From: a candidate division LCP-89 bacterium
GTDB taxonomy: Bacteria; Electryoneota; B3-LCP
Reading direction: 5' to 3'
Assembly: GCA_025774555.1 (NCBI GenBank)
Contig: JALGVT010000011.1
Coordinates: forward strand, 1-60,300
DNA length: 60,300 nt
Made by a program: the position numbers and the translations under genes. Shown piece by piece: positions 53,595 to 60,300 of this stretch (positions within the stretch are counted from its first letter, which is position 1; the number at the start of each line of letters is the position of its first letter). The notes under the pieces are model-generated. The model saw only the letters and a program-made list of their open reading frames with translations, did not search any database and had not been told where the DNA came from.

Positions 53595-55346
53595 ATGGGA
53601 AAACCTAGATCACATAAAGCAGAAAAAGTTTTAGAAAGACTGGAGAAGAAACTTAATCGTCAGATTGTGATGTCATTGGCAGCATGCGTTCATTGTGGTA
53701 ACTGTTCATCATCCTGCCATTACGTTCTGGCAAACCCGGACGATCCTACTTATCAGCCCTCTTACAAGGCTGACCAACTCAGGAAACTTTTCAAGCGGCA
53801 TGTGGACTGGACCGGGCGCGTCATACCATGGTTTGTGAAAGCGAAGAGCATCTATACGGATGAAGAACTTGAGGAACTGAAGGACGTTGTGTTCGGCAAA
53901 TGCACCAACTGCCGGCGTTGTTCGATCAACTGCCCGATGGGCGTCGATCACGCTACCTTTAACCGTATGGCGAGAGGCTTACTGGTCTCAGTAGGTGTGA
54001 TGCCGGAAGGAGTCGCAGTAGTCAGCAAGGATCAGTGGGAAATCGGCAACCAGATGGGGGTATTAAAAGAAGATTACCTCGATACACTGGAATGGATGGA
54101 GGAGGAACTTCAGGAAGAACTGGACATCCCTGACATAAAAATCCCCGTGGATAAAATGGATTGTGACGTTGTCTATTCGATCAATCCACGCGAGGTAAAA
54201 TACGATCCTCGGACTATCGCGGAAGCCGCCAAGATATTCCATTTTGCCGGCGAAAACTGGACCATGCCCAGCGAAGGTTGGGATATGACGAATTTCGGAC
54301 TGTTTTCCGGCGATGACGATCTCGGCGGAGCGGTAGGTCGTCGGTTATACGAAAAGACTGAAGAGCTGAGGGGAAAGAAACTGGTGATTTCCGAATGTGG
54401 TCACGGCTATCGTTCCACCCGCTGTGAAGCGCCCAACTGGGGAAAAATAGACGTGCCGTTTGTTATGGAAAGCTCCGTAGATACTATGCTCCGTTATATT
54501 AAAGAACGTAAAATCAAAGTCGATAAAAACAAGAACACTGAGCGGGTCACCTTCCATGATTCGTGTAACAACGCCAGGAGTTGCGGACTGTTTGAGGAAC
54601 CCAGAGAACTGCTGAATCTGGTAGTTACGGATTTTCAGGAAATGTATCCGAACCGCACCGAGAACTATTGCTGCACCGGCGGCGGCGGAGCGATGTCCAT
54701 GTCTGAGTACACTCCCAATCGTTTGAAATCTGCTAAGATAAAAGCGGAGCAATTGAAGGCAACCGGCGCCAAATATGTCGTAACCTCGTGTCATAATTGC
54801 GTGGACGGATTGACCGATCTGATCAAGCATTACGAACTGGATATGAAGGTGACGCAATTAGTGAATCTGGTTGCTAATGCGCTTGTTATACCAGAAAAGG
54901 TTAAAGAACCTGAAGTTGAAAAGGTGGAGGTTCCTGTGGAAGCTGAAGCGCCAGCGGAAGCCGGCGATCTTGCCGGAAGGAAGATATTGGTAGTGGATGA
55001 TGAGCCTGATATCCTGACCTTCTTCTCTACCGTGTTGGAAGATAATGGAGCGACAGTCATACAAGCCTCGGACGGTGATGAGGCTATTGAGAAAGTACGC
55101 CAGGAGAAGCCAGACCTTGTGACGTTAGACCTTAATATGCCAGGTAAGGACGGTGGGCAGGTCTTTGAGTTTATAAGAAAAGACGAAGAACTGGCAGAAA
55201 CACCGGTATGTATCGTTACGGGCAGACCTGAGCTGCGCCGTTTGATCTACGACAGACCGGTGCCGCCGCCTGAGGGCTATCTGGATAAACCTGTCGATGA
55301 AGAGACGTTGCTGCGAAACGTACGTAAAATCCTTGCAGTTGGGTAA
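53595..55346 (+). CDS. HdrD-like iron-sulfur protein fused to a response-regulator receiver
   Basis: A 583-residue hybrid. The N-terminal part (about 1-435) is HdrD/DsrK/TmcB-like: clusters CVHCGNCSSSC (C31-C41) and CTNCRRCSINC (C103-C113), and a CCG region with HDSCNNARSC (324-330), CC (359-360) and SCHNC (399-402). After a Pro/Glu-rich linker (436-458) is a complete receiver domain with D468/D469, phospho-acceptor D512, T542 and K565. It shares the rare PPPEGY motif with the next receiver protein. Electron-transfer state could thus be coupled to phosphorylation. Confidence 0.88.
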   Translation: MGKPRSHKAEKVLERLEKKLNRQIVMSLAACVHCGNCSSSCHYVLANPDDPTYQPSYKADQLRKLFKRHVDWTGRVIPWFVKAKSIYTDEELEELKDVVFGKCTNCRRCSINCPMGVDHATFNRMARGLLVSVGVMPEGVAVVSKDQWEIGNQMGVLKEDYLDTLEWMEEELQEELDIPDIKIPVDKMDCDVVYSINPREVKYDPRTIAEAAKIFHFAGENWTMPSEGWDMTNFGLFSGDDDLGGAVGRRLYEKTEELRGKKLVISECGHGYRSTRCEAPNWGKIDVPFVMESSVDTMLRYIKERKIKVDKNKNTERVTFHDSCNNARSCGLFEEPRELLNLVVTDFQEMYPNRTENYCCTGGGGAMSMSEYTPNRLKSAKIKAEQLKATGAKYVVTSCHNCVDGLTDLIKHYELDMKVTQLVNLVANALVIPEKVKEPEVEKVEVPVEAEAPAEAGDLAGRKILVVDDEPDILTFFSTVLEDNGATVIQASDGDEAIEKVRQEKPDLVTLDLNMPGKDGGQVFEFIRKDEELAETPVCIVTGRPELRRLIYDRPVPPPEGYLDKPVDEETLLRNVRKILAVG

Positions 55347-55361
55347 ACAGACGAAGGTTCA

Positions 55362-56816
55362 ATGGAACTGCCATATAAAGACTACTTCGATGCCATCCCC
55401 GGCTATTTGACCGTACAGGATAAAGACCTGAAGATCATAACAGCCAACGACCGTTTTATCAAGGATTTCGGGGAGTTCGAGGGCAGGTACTGTTATCAGG
55501 TATATAAACATCGTGCAGAACGCTGTGAGATATGCCCGGTGATGCAGACTTTCTGGGATGGCGAACGGCATCACAGTGAAGAGCAGGTAACCTGCCTTGA
55601 CGGCACGATTGTATCAACTCTCGTATATACCAAGCCTATTCGAAATGATGAAGGTGAGATTTATGCTGTCCTGGAGATGTCAACGGACGTGACCGAAATG
55701 AAAGCTCTCCAGGAACAGCTCAGGATCAGTCAGAAAAGGTACCGGACTCTCTTCGAGGAGGTTCCATGTTTTATATCGGTTCAGGATAGCGACCTCAACA
55801 TCTTCGATAGCAATCACCTGTTTAATGAAACCTTCGGAAATACATTAGGCAAGAAATGCTATGAAGTCTATAAACAGCGCAATGAAGAGTGCTTCCCGTG
55901 TATGATCCAGGATACGTTTAAAGACGGGAAAAGGCGGATTCACGAAGAAGTTGTCACATCAAAAGATGGTAAGCCAATCAATGTTTTGGTGCATACTGCG
56001 CCGATCAAAGGCAACAGTGGCGAGATAACCAGCGTTATGGAGATGAGCGCCGATATAACAAGAATTCGTGATCTACAGTCGCAGCTCAGCTCTATTGGCT
56101 TGCTAATCAGCTCCATCTCGCATGGTTTGAAGGGGTTGATCAATGGGCTGGATGGTGGGATCTATCTGGTGAATAATGGGATGCAGAAAGGTAATCAGGA
56201 GCGCATCGAAAAAGGCTGGGAAATTGTCCTGCGGAATGTAGGTAGAATACGGAGTATGGTGCTGGATATCCTGTACTATGCAAAGGATAGGGAACCAAAT
56301 TGGGAAAAGTTATCAGCGCCTGACATCCTGAATGAAGTGTTCAGCATCATGGAGACTAAGGCTAAGGAGCAGGGCGTTGAGATCGAACTGGATATCGATC
56401 TGGACGTCCCTGATTTCGATGGAGATGCCAAAGCGATCTGCACTTTGCTGATTAACCTGACTGAAAACTCACTGGATGCCTGCCGTCTGGATAAGAAAAA
56501 AGATGAGCATAAAGTTAAATTGAACTTACGCGGCGAACTGGATCATGTCCGTTTCGAAATCGAAGATAATGGATTGGGGATGGATAATGAGACCCGTGAG
56601 AAAGCCTTCAGCCTCTTCTTTTCTTCCAAGGGCGGTGAAGGCACCGGTCTGGGACTGTTCATCTCCAACAAAATAGCGCAGGCGCATGGTGGATCTATCA
56701 CGCTGGATTCAGAGCTGGGGAAGGGAACGAGATTCATTGTATCCCTGCCGCGCAACCGCCCAATTGAAGAAAAAGCTACGAAAGACAAATCTGGAGATGA
56801 GGAACTACCTGCTTAA
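55362..56816 (+). CDS. Histidine kinase with two Cys-PAS domains
   Basis: A 484-residue cytosolic kinase. PAS1 (about 6-115) carries C44, C55 and C58; PAS2 (about 125-240) carries C166, C177 and C180, in the same C-x10-C-x2-C spacing, suggesting a metal, Fe-S or thiol sensor. A HisKA-like helix pair (about 243-315) has H254 in the atypical setting SISHGLKG, and the ATPase domain has N369, DNGLGM (about 402-407) and GEGTGLGL (425-432). There is no membrane helix. It presumably phosphorylates one or both neighbouring receivers. Confidence 0.88.
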   Translation: MELPYKDYFDAIPGYLTVQDKDLKIITANDRFIKDFGEFEGRYCYQVYKHRAERCEICPVMQTFWDGERHHSEEQVTCLDGTIVSTLVYTKPIRNDEGEIYAVLEMSTDVTEMKALQEQLRISQKRYRTLFEEVPCFISVQDSDLNIFDSNHLFNETFGNTLGKKCYEVYKQRNEECFPCMIQDTFKDGKRRIHEEVVTSKDGKPINVLVHTAPIKGNSGEITSVMEMSADITRIRDLQSQLSSIGLLISSISHGLKGLINGLDGGIYLVNNGMQKGNQERIEKGWEIVLRNVGRIRSMVLDILYYAKDREPNWEKLSAPDILNEVFSIMETKAKEQGVEIELDIDLDVPDFDGDAKAICTLLINLTENSLDACRLDKKKDEHKVKLNLRGELDHVRFEIEDNGLGMDNETREKAFSLFFSSKGGEGTGLGLFISNKIAQAHGGSITLDSELGKGTRFIVSLPRNRPIEEKATKDKSGDEELPA

Positions 56817-56864
56817 TGTTAATGATTGCATTTAATCCGTTATTCAATCTGATGGAGGTACAAA

Positions 56865-57248
56865 ATGAGTGAAGCAAGAAAGACAGTTCTGATTATTGAT
56901 GACGAACCGGATACCTGTACTTATTTCTCATCTATATTGCAGGATAACGGATATAATACGGTCATCGCGCGTGATGGTGAGGAGGGCTTGACAAAATTGA
57001 AAGAAGCTACTCCTGACCTGGTTACTTTAGACGTTTCCATGCCTGAAAAGTCGGGGGTCAGATTGTACCGCGACATCAAAGAAAGTGAGCAATGGGCAAA
57101 CCTCCCGGTGATTATCGTTACGGGTGTCTCGGATGATTTTCAGAAGTTCATATCCACGCGCAGCCAGGTGCCGCCGCCCGAAGGTTACATTCCGAAACCG
57201 ATAGACGCAGATAAGTTTTTGGAGATGGTTAAAGAGCTGACTTCATAG
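56865..57248 (+). CDS. Single-domain response regulator (CheY-like)
   Basis: A 127-residue stand-alone receiver without output domain. D12/D13, phospho-acceptor D56, T86 and K111 are all present. Like the receiver of the HdrD fusion it carries a longer loop ending in PPPEGY before the K, so the two are probably duplicates. GGAGG precedes the ATG, 48 bases after the kinase. Its target is not obvious; it may relay to the HdrD fusion. Confidence 0.9.
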   Translation: MSEARKTVLIIDDEPDTCTYFSSILQDNGYNTVIARDGEEGLTKLKEATPDLVTLDVSMPEKSGVRLYRDIKESEQWANLPVIIVTGVSDDFQKFISTRSQVPPPEGYIPKPIDADKFLEMVKELTS

Positions 57249-57320
57249 TCGATGAAACTAATTCCCTTCTGAAGCGTAAATTAGCCAGATATGTTCAACT
57301 CTGGTTAATTGCGCTATCCT

Positions 57321-58220
57321 ATGATCACCTTCCCTGTCAGCGGCGTCGAAACTCACTGGTGGCTGCCATCCATCGTTGCCATGTGCATCTCCATGATCAT
57401 GGCTCCCGGAGGGCTGTCCGGTGCGTTTATGCTGTTACCCTTTCAAGTAAGCGTTCTCGGTTTTGCCGGTCCTGCCGTAACGCCCACCAATTTAATCTTC
57501 AATGTTATAGCGATCCCCAGCGCAGTATTGCGCTACTGGCGTGAAAAAAGGATGGTCTGGCCCCTCGCCTGGGCGCTGGTTATCGGCACACTGCCCGGCA
57601 TTTTCCTGGGCGCAATCATCCGCATCAAGTACCTGCCCGATCCGCGCGCATTTAAACTATTCGTGGGTCTGGTCCTTCTCTACATAGCCTCCAGACTGGT
57701 CATCAACATCATGGAAGCACGCCGCGGAACTGAGCCCGTATCGACGCAGCCGGAACAGTTTGAAGTCAGCCAGTCCGTCTTGAATGCGAAAGTGATAAGC
57801 TACGTCTATAACGGCGTTAAATACCAGGCACCAACCTGGGGAGTGATGCTGTTAAGTATTATCGTCGGTGTTATCGGAGGGACGTACGGCATCGGCGGGG
57901 GAGCTATTATCGCACCGTTTATAGTCACGTTCTTCCGTTTTCAGGTGCATAGTATCGCGGGCGCGACTCTCTTCTCAACCTTTGTCAGTTCGGTGGCGGG
58001 CGTTCTCTTCTATACGGTGATTTCCCCCTATTACAGCAGCGCCGGCATCTCGGTAATGCCGGATTGGTACCTGGGCGTTCTGTTTGGATTAGGTGGGATT
58101 ATCGGCATGTACGCCGGAGCGACTCTGCAGCGTTATTTCCCGGCTGTATTGATTAAAAGCATCATCGCCGCAGCTCTGCTGATGGTATCATTGAAGTATA
58201 TCTGGCAGTTCTGGGGGTAG
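57321..58220 (+). CDS. TauE/SafE-family sulfite (organic anion) exporter
   Basis: A 299-residue inner-membrane permease with eight or so hydrophobic helices, in two related halves (PGGLSGAFMLLPF and GGTYGIGGGAIIAPF are the repeated motif). The family exports sulfite, sulfonates or related anions. The ATG at 57321 is chosen; a TTG at 57309 would add four residues. It sits at the end of the sigma-54 operon, after the receiver gene, in keeping with a sulfur-oxyanion role, but the substrate is not proven. Confidence 0.85.
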   Translation: MITFPVSGVETHWWLPSIVAMCISMIMAPGGLSGAFMLLPFQVSVLGFAGPAVTPTNLIFNVIAIPSAVLRYWREKRMVWPLAWALVIGTLPGIFLGAIIRIKYLPDPRAFKLFVGLVLLYIASRLVINIMEARRGTEPVSTQPEQFEVSQSVLNAKVISYVYNGVKYQAPTWGVMLLSIIVGVIGGTYGIGGGAIIAPFIVTFFRFQVHSIAGATLFSTFVSSVAGVLFYTVISPYYSSAGISVMPDWYLGVLFGLGGIIGMYAGATLQRYFPAVLIKSIIAAALLMVSLKYIWQFWG

Positions 58221-58229
58221 CACCCTATA

Positions 58230-58271
58230 GTCATTGCGAGGAACGAAGAGACGAATCAATCTCCTCTTTTT
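58230..58271 (+). repeat. Dispersed repeat with terminator-like T-run
   Basis: TCATTGCGAGGAACGAAG followed by AGACGAATCAATCTCCTC and a T-run. This is a well-known type of interspersed sequence found between genes in many bacteria. GAGGA and TCCTC can pair before CTTTTTATTT, so it may end the exporter transcript. Confidence 0.6.
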
Positions 58272-58453
58272 ATTTGCCTTGCCATGCGCACCCTCACTAC
58301 CCACCATTTTATTGCAATTCGAAACAGAATTCACGAAATAGTTATTGACAATGGGGTGGGAGAATGGTATATTCGTAAGGATCGCTCTAATTCAAGAAAT
58401 TGAGATATATCAAGGGTCGATAAATATCGACTGATGTGCAATTAGGAGATTCT

Positions 58454-59245
58454 ATGGCTAAAGATGTTACACCATCAATAAAAGAGACTGCCTTTTCGTG
58501 CCCTCACTGTTCAGCATTCACTACGCAATACTGGTTTAGTCTTTACGCTAACCAGAATTCAGGAAAGAATCTTCTACCTCTTATCCCTGATGAAGAATCC
58601 GGAGAATTCATCAAATCATCTAAAGAGATAAAAGAGGGGATGAGAAAGGAGTTGCTCGATTGGTTGAGGAAAATGAACTCTGGATACTTATTTTTATACA
58701 GAAAAGAAAATGCCATATATTGTCGCGATGAACTGTGTAATCTTTATGTCAGTAAGTGCTTTAATTGTGAAAATATTTCCGTTTGGGTGCATGATCGTTT
58801 GATATTCCCTCGTAAAAAAGCATCTGTTCAACCAAACATTGACCTCCCTGATGATATAAAACATGACTTTGAAGAAGCAAGAGAGATAGTTGATGCGTCG
58901 CCTCGTGGTGCAGCGGCACTTTTGCGACTATGCATTCAAAAGTTATGCATGCATCTTGGTGAAAAAGGTAAAAATATCGATGAAGACATCGGTAGTTTAG
59001 TTAAAAAAGGTTTGAATCCCTTAGTTCAACAGTCCCTCGATATCGTACGAGTTGTTGGAAATGAAGCATTGCATCCTGGCGTTCTTGATTTAAAGGATGA
59101 TAGAGATACTGCAATGCGTCTTTTTGAGCTGATTAATGCTATAGTAGAACAAATGATCTCCCATCCCTACAAGGTACAGTCAATGTATAAAAAACTTCCA
59201 GAAAAGAAGAGAAAAGCTATAGAGAAGAGAGATAAAAAAACATAA
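58454..59245 (+). CDS. DUF4145-type protein (HEPN-like)
   Basis: A 263-residue protein. The C-terminal half (about 135-250) matches the DUF4145 family: EEAREIVDASPRGAAALLRL and RVVGNEALHPGVLD, the latter the conserved R...H region of HEPN-like folds. The N-terminal half has Cys pairs CPHC, CRDELC and CFNC, which may hold zinc. Starts at ATG 58454 after TAGGAG; an in-frame GTG at 58436 is not needed. The AT-rich composition and link to the next gene suggest acquired DNA. The function is unknown, though some relatives occur in defence loci. Confidence 0.75.
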   Translation: MAKDVTPSIKETAFSCPHCSAFTTQYWFSLYANQNSGKNLLPLIPDEESGEFIKSSKEIKEGMRKELLDWLRKMNSGYLFLYRKENAIYCRDELCNLYVSKCFNCENISVWVHDRLIFPRKKASVQPNIDLPDDIKHDFEEAREIVDASPRGAAALLRLCIQKLCMHLGEKGKNIDEDIGSLVKKGLNPLVQQSLDIVRVVGNEALHPGVLDLKDDRDTAMRLFELINAIVEQMISHPYKVQSMYKKLPEKKRKAIEKRDKKT

Positions 59246-59383
59246 GTTTAACTTCATTAATTTCAATCCAAGCTTTGACCATTTAGTTTGATATATCATG
59301 AATGGTTTCGATTAGATTGAGCTTTGAATAAGATAACTTATATAAAAGAATAGTGGCTAAGATAAACAAAGGAGGTCCAAATA

Positions 59384-60127
59384 ATGGCGTTTGAATATAA
59401 TATAATGAAGTTCGATTTCTTTGATACAGCCGTCGCTGATATAATCAGAGCTATTGAAGGAAGATCTCTGATGGGTGCATTCATTCTATCATTCTGCTGC
59501 ATCGATTACATGGGAATGGGTCTGAATCCAGATAATGAAAAAAATACTAGTGGAGATTTTAAGGACTTCTTGAGGAATTATATGGTGAAGCTGGATAATA
59601 GATATGCTGATTTGGCAGATGAGTTATGGGCTGTAAGAAATTCATTAATTCATACATACGGACAATCTAGTGCTACTAAAAGAGCAAACTTAGGAATAAG
59701 TTTCCACCACGAAGTACCTCAAATGCATTTAAGAGTAAATAGACGTGGGCAATACAGTCAAATTCATTTCAATTTACCTGATTTTGTATCGGATTTAGTC
59801 TCTGCAATAGAAATCTATTTTCGCGAGAACGAAGGTGATACTCCGAAATTACGGAAATGGTACTCAAAATTAATTATTGTTAGATCAATTGATGCAATCA
59901 TTCAGAGGTTCGATTCCTTACATTCACAGAAACCATTGCACACTCGATCTCACAACATGCTTGGAGTTCTGGATGCTGATCCACTTTTGGATGTGGAGGA
60001 GATAAGAGATCATATTAGAGAAGAAATCAATAAAATATTGAACAATGATAAAGGCGGATATCCTTATCCTGTCGATAATTCAAGTATAGATACTACTCAT
60101 ACATCCACCGGTACGACTGTCCCTTAA
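59384..60127 (+). CDS. Hypothetical HEPN-like protein
   Basis: A 247-residue AT-rich gene, not recognised as a known family. RNSLIH at about residues 86-91 fits the R-N-x3-H motif of HEPN ribonucleases, inside an all-helical N-terminal half (GAFILSFCCIDYMGMG and LADELWAVRNSLIH). The C-terminal half is rich in charged residues and ends in a Ser/Thr-rich tail. A strong AAAGGAGGTCC precedes the ATG. It is next to the DUF4145 gene, also HEPN-like, so the pair may act together; no substrate is known. Confidence 0.55.
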   Translation: MAFEYNIMKFDFFDTAVADIIRAIEGRSLMGAFILSFCCIDYMGMGLNPDNEKNTSGDFKDFLRNYMVKLDNRYADLADELWAVRNSLIHTYGQSSATKRANLGISFHHEVPQMHLRVNRRGQYSQIHFNLPDFVSDLVSAIEIYFRENEGDTPKLRKWYSKLIIVRSIDAIIQRFDSLHSQKPLHTRSHNMLGVLDADPLLDVEEIRDHIREEINKILNNDKGGYPYPVDNSSIDTTHTSTGTTVP

Positions 60128-60300
60128 ATCACCAAGGGGCACGGCATGCCTCGCCCTCGGGTCGACCCCTACGCAGACGCGTATTTTCTGTTGCGTCACC
60201 TATGTTTAATGTTCCTTGAAACGACCTCTACGCCGCTTGAGATTGAATGATTCCTTCGGGGAAATTCTCCCAAATGATCTGGTGCTTCAGGGTAAAATAA
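60128..60300. other. Right edge with degenerate palindrome
   Basis: GGGGCACGGCATGCC followed by CTCGCCC and GGGTCGACCC (about 60136-60168) is a degenerate relative of the palindromes at 17157 and 23334. No gene is visible. Confidence 0.45.

Noticed and set aside
58400..58413. FNR-like TTGAGATATATCAA before the DUF4145 gene
   Set aside because: One mismatch in an AT-rich background, with no regulator known here; chance is likely.
1..60300. CRISPR arrays, tRNA or rRNA genes, transposases, integrases
   Set aside because: None was recognised; repeats present are palindromic or dispersed, not spaced arrays.

Overview
The window is one long stretch of a Gram-negative, anaerobic, dissimilatory sulfate-reducing bacterium. 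The envelope genes (an Omp85-family protein, a large SprA-like beta-barrel protein, Tat and Sec signals) imply an outer membrane. The reductive sulfur genes (dsrD beside dsrAB, plus qmo, sat, apr) imply sulfate or sulfite respiration. The SprA-like motifs, the presence of dsrL together with dsrD, and the unusual qmoC-qmoA-qmoB order suggest an uncultivated lineage outside classical Desulfovibrio, perhaps of the FCB group; this placement is inference and no 16S rRNA gene is present to test it.

Layout. 1-13.4 kb: YjbQ-like protein, a DNA methyltransferase fused to a nuclease-like domain, acyltransferase, orphan hutI, a GGDEF cyclase, glgA, then an overlapping three-gene envelope unit (NHL propeller, large outer-membrane protein, Omp85 protein). 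13.4-14.4 kb: gene-free, repeat-rich DNA. 14.4-17.1 kb: feoA-feoB-small Cys-rich membrane protein. 17.3-24.9 kb: a cytidylate kinase-like/BON protein on the minus strand, then siroheme/heme genes (precorrin-2 dehydrogenase, hemC, cobA-hemD fusion, beta-carbonic anhydrase, hemB, hemL). 25.2-31.3 kb: dsrA-B-D-N-L-C, closed by a strong terminator. 31.4-37.1 kb: RsbRD-like gene then dsrMKJOP. 37.3-43.8 kb: CoA-disulfide reductase/rhodanese and qmoC-A-B. 44.1-47.8 kb: sat, aprB, aprA, closed by a strong terminator. 47.9-49.9 kb: nitrilase, zinc ribbon, YkgJ-type Cys cluster protein. 50-58.2 kb: a sigma-54 activator with an ArsC-like sensor domain, followed by a near-perfect sigma-54 promoter in front of a small conserved protein, a macro-domain protein, a Tmc/Dsr-like membrane cytochrome b, an HdrD-like iron-sulfur protein fused to a response-regulator receiver, a Cys-PAS histidine kinase, a receiver protein and a TauE/SafE exporter. 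58.4-60.1 kb: two AT-rich HEPN-like genes.

How it fits together. Sat and AprBA turn sulfate into sulfite, Qmo feeds AprBA with quinol electrons, DsrAB (siroheme made by the neighbouring tetrapyrrole genes) reduces sulfite, DsrC carries the product sulfur to DsrMKJOP, and DsrL could supply NAD(P)H electrons. The most unusual part is 50-58 kb: a sigma-54 redox/sulfur-sensing circuit that appears to control, and to be physically fused to, a quinone-linked electron-transfer module. A second regulatory signal, a 17-bp palindrome TTGNNACTNAGTNNCAA, occurs at the feo and dsr promoters and as a half-degenerate copy before the dsrMKJOP unit.
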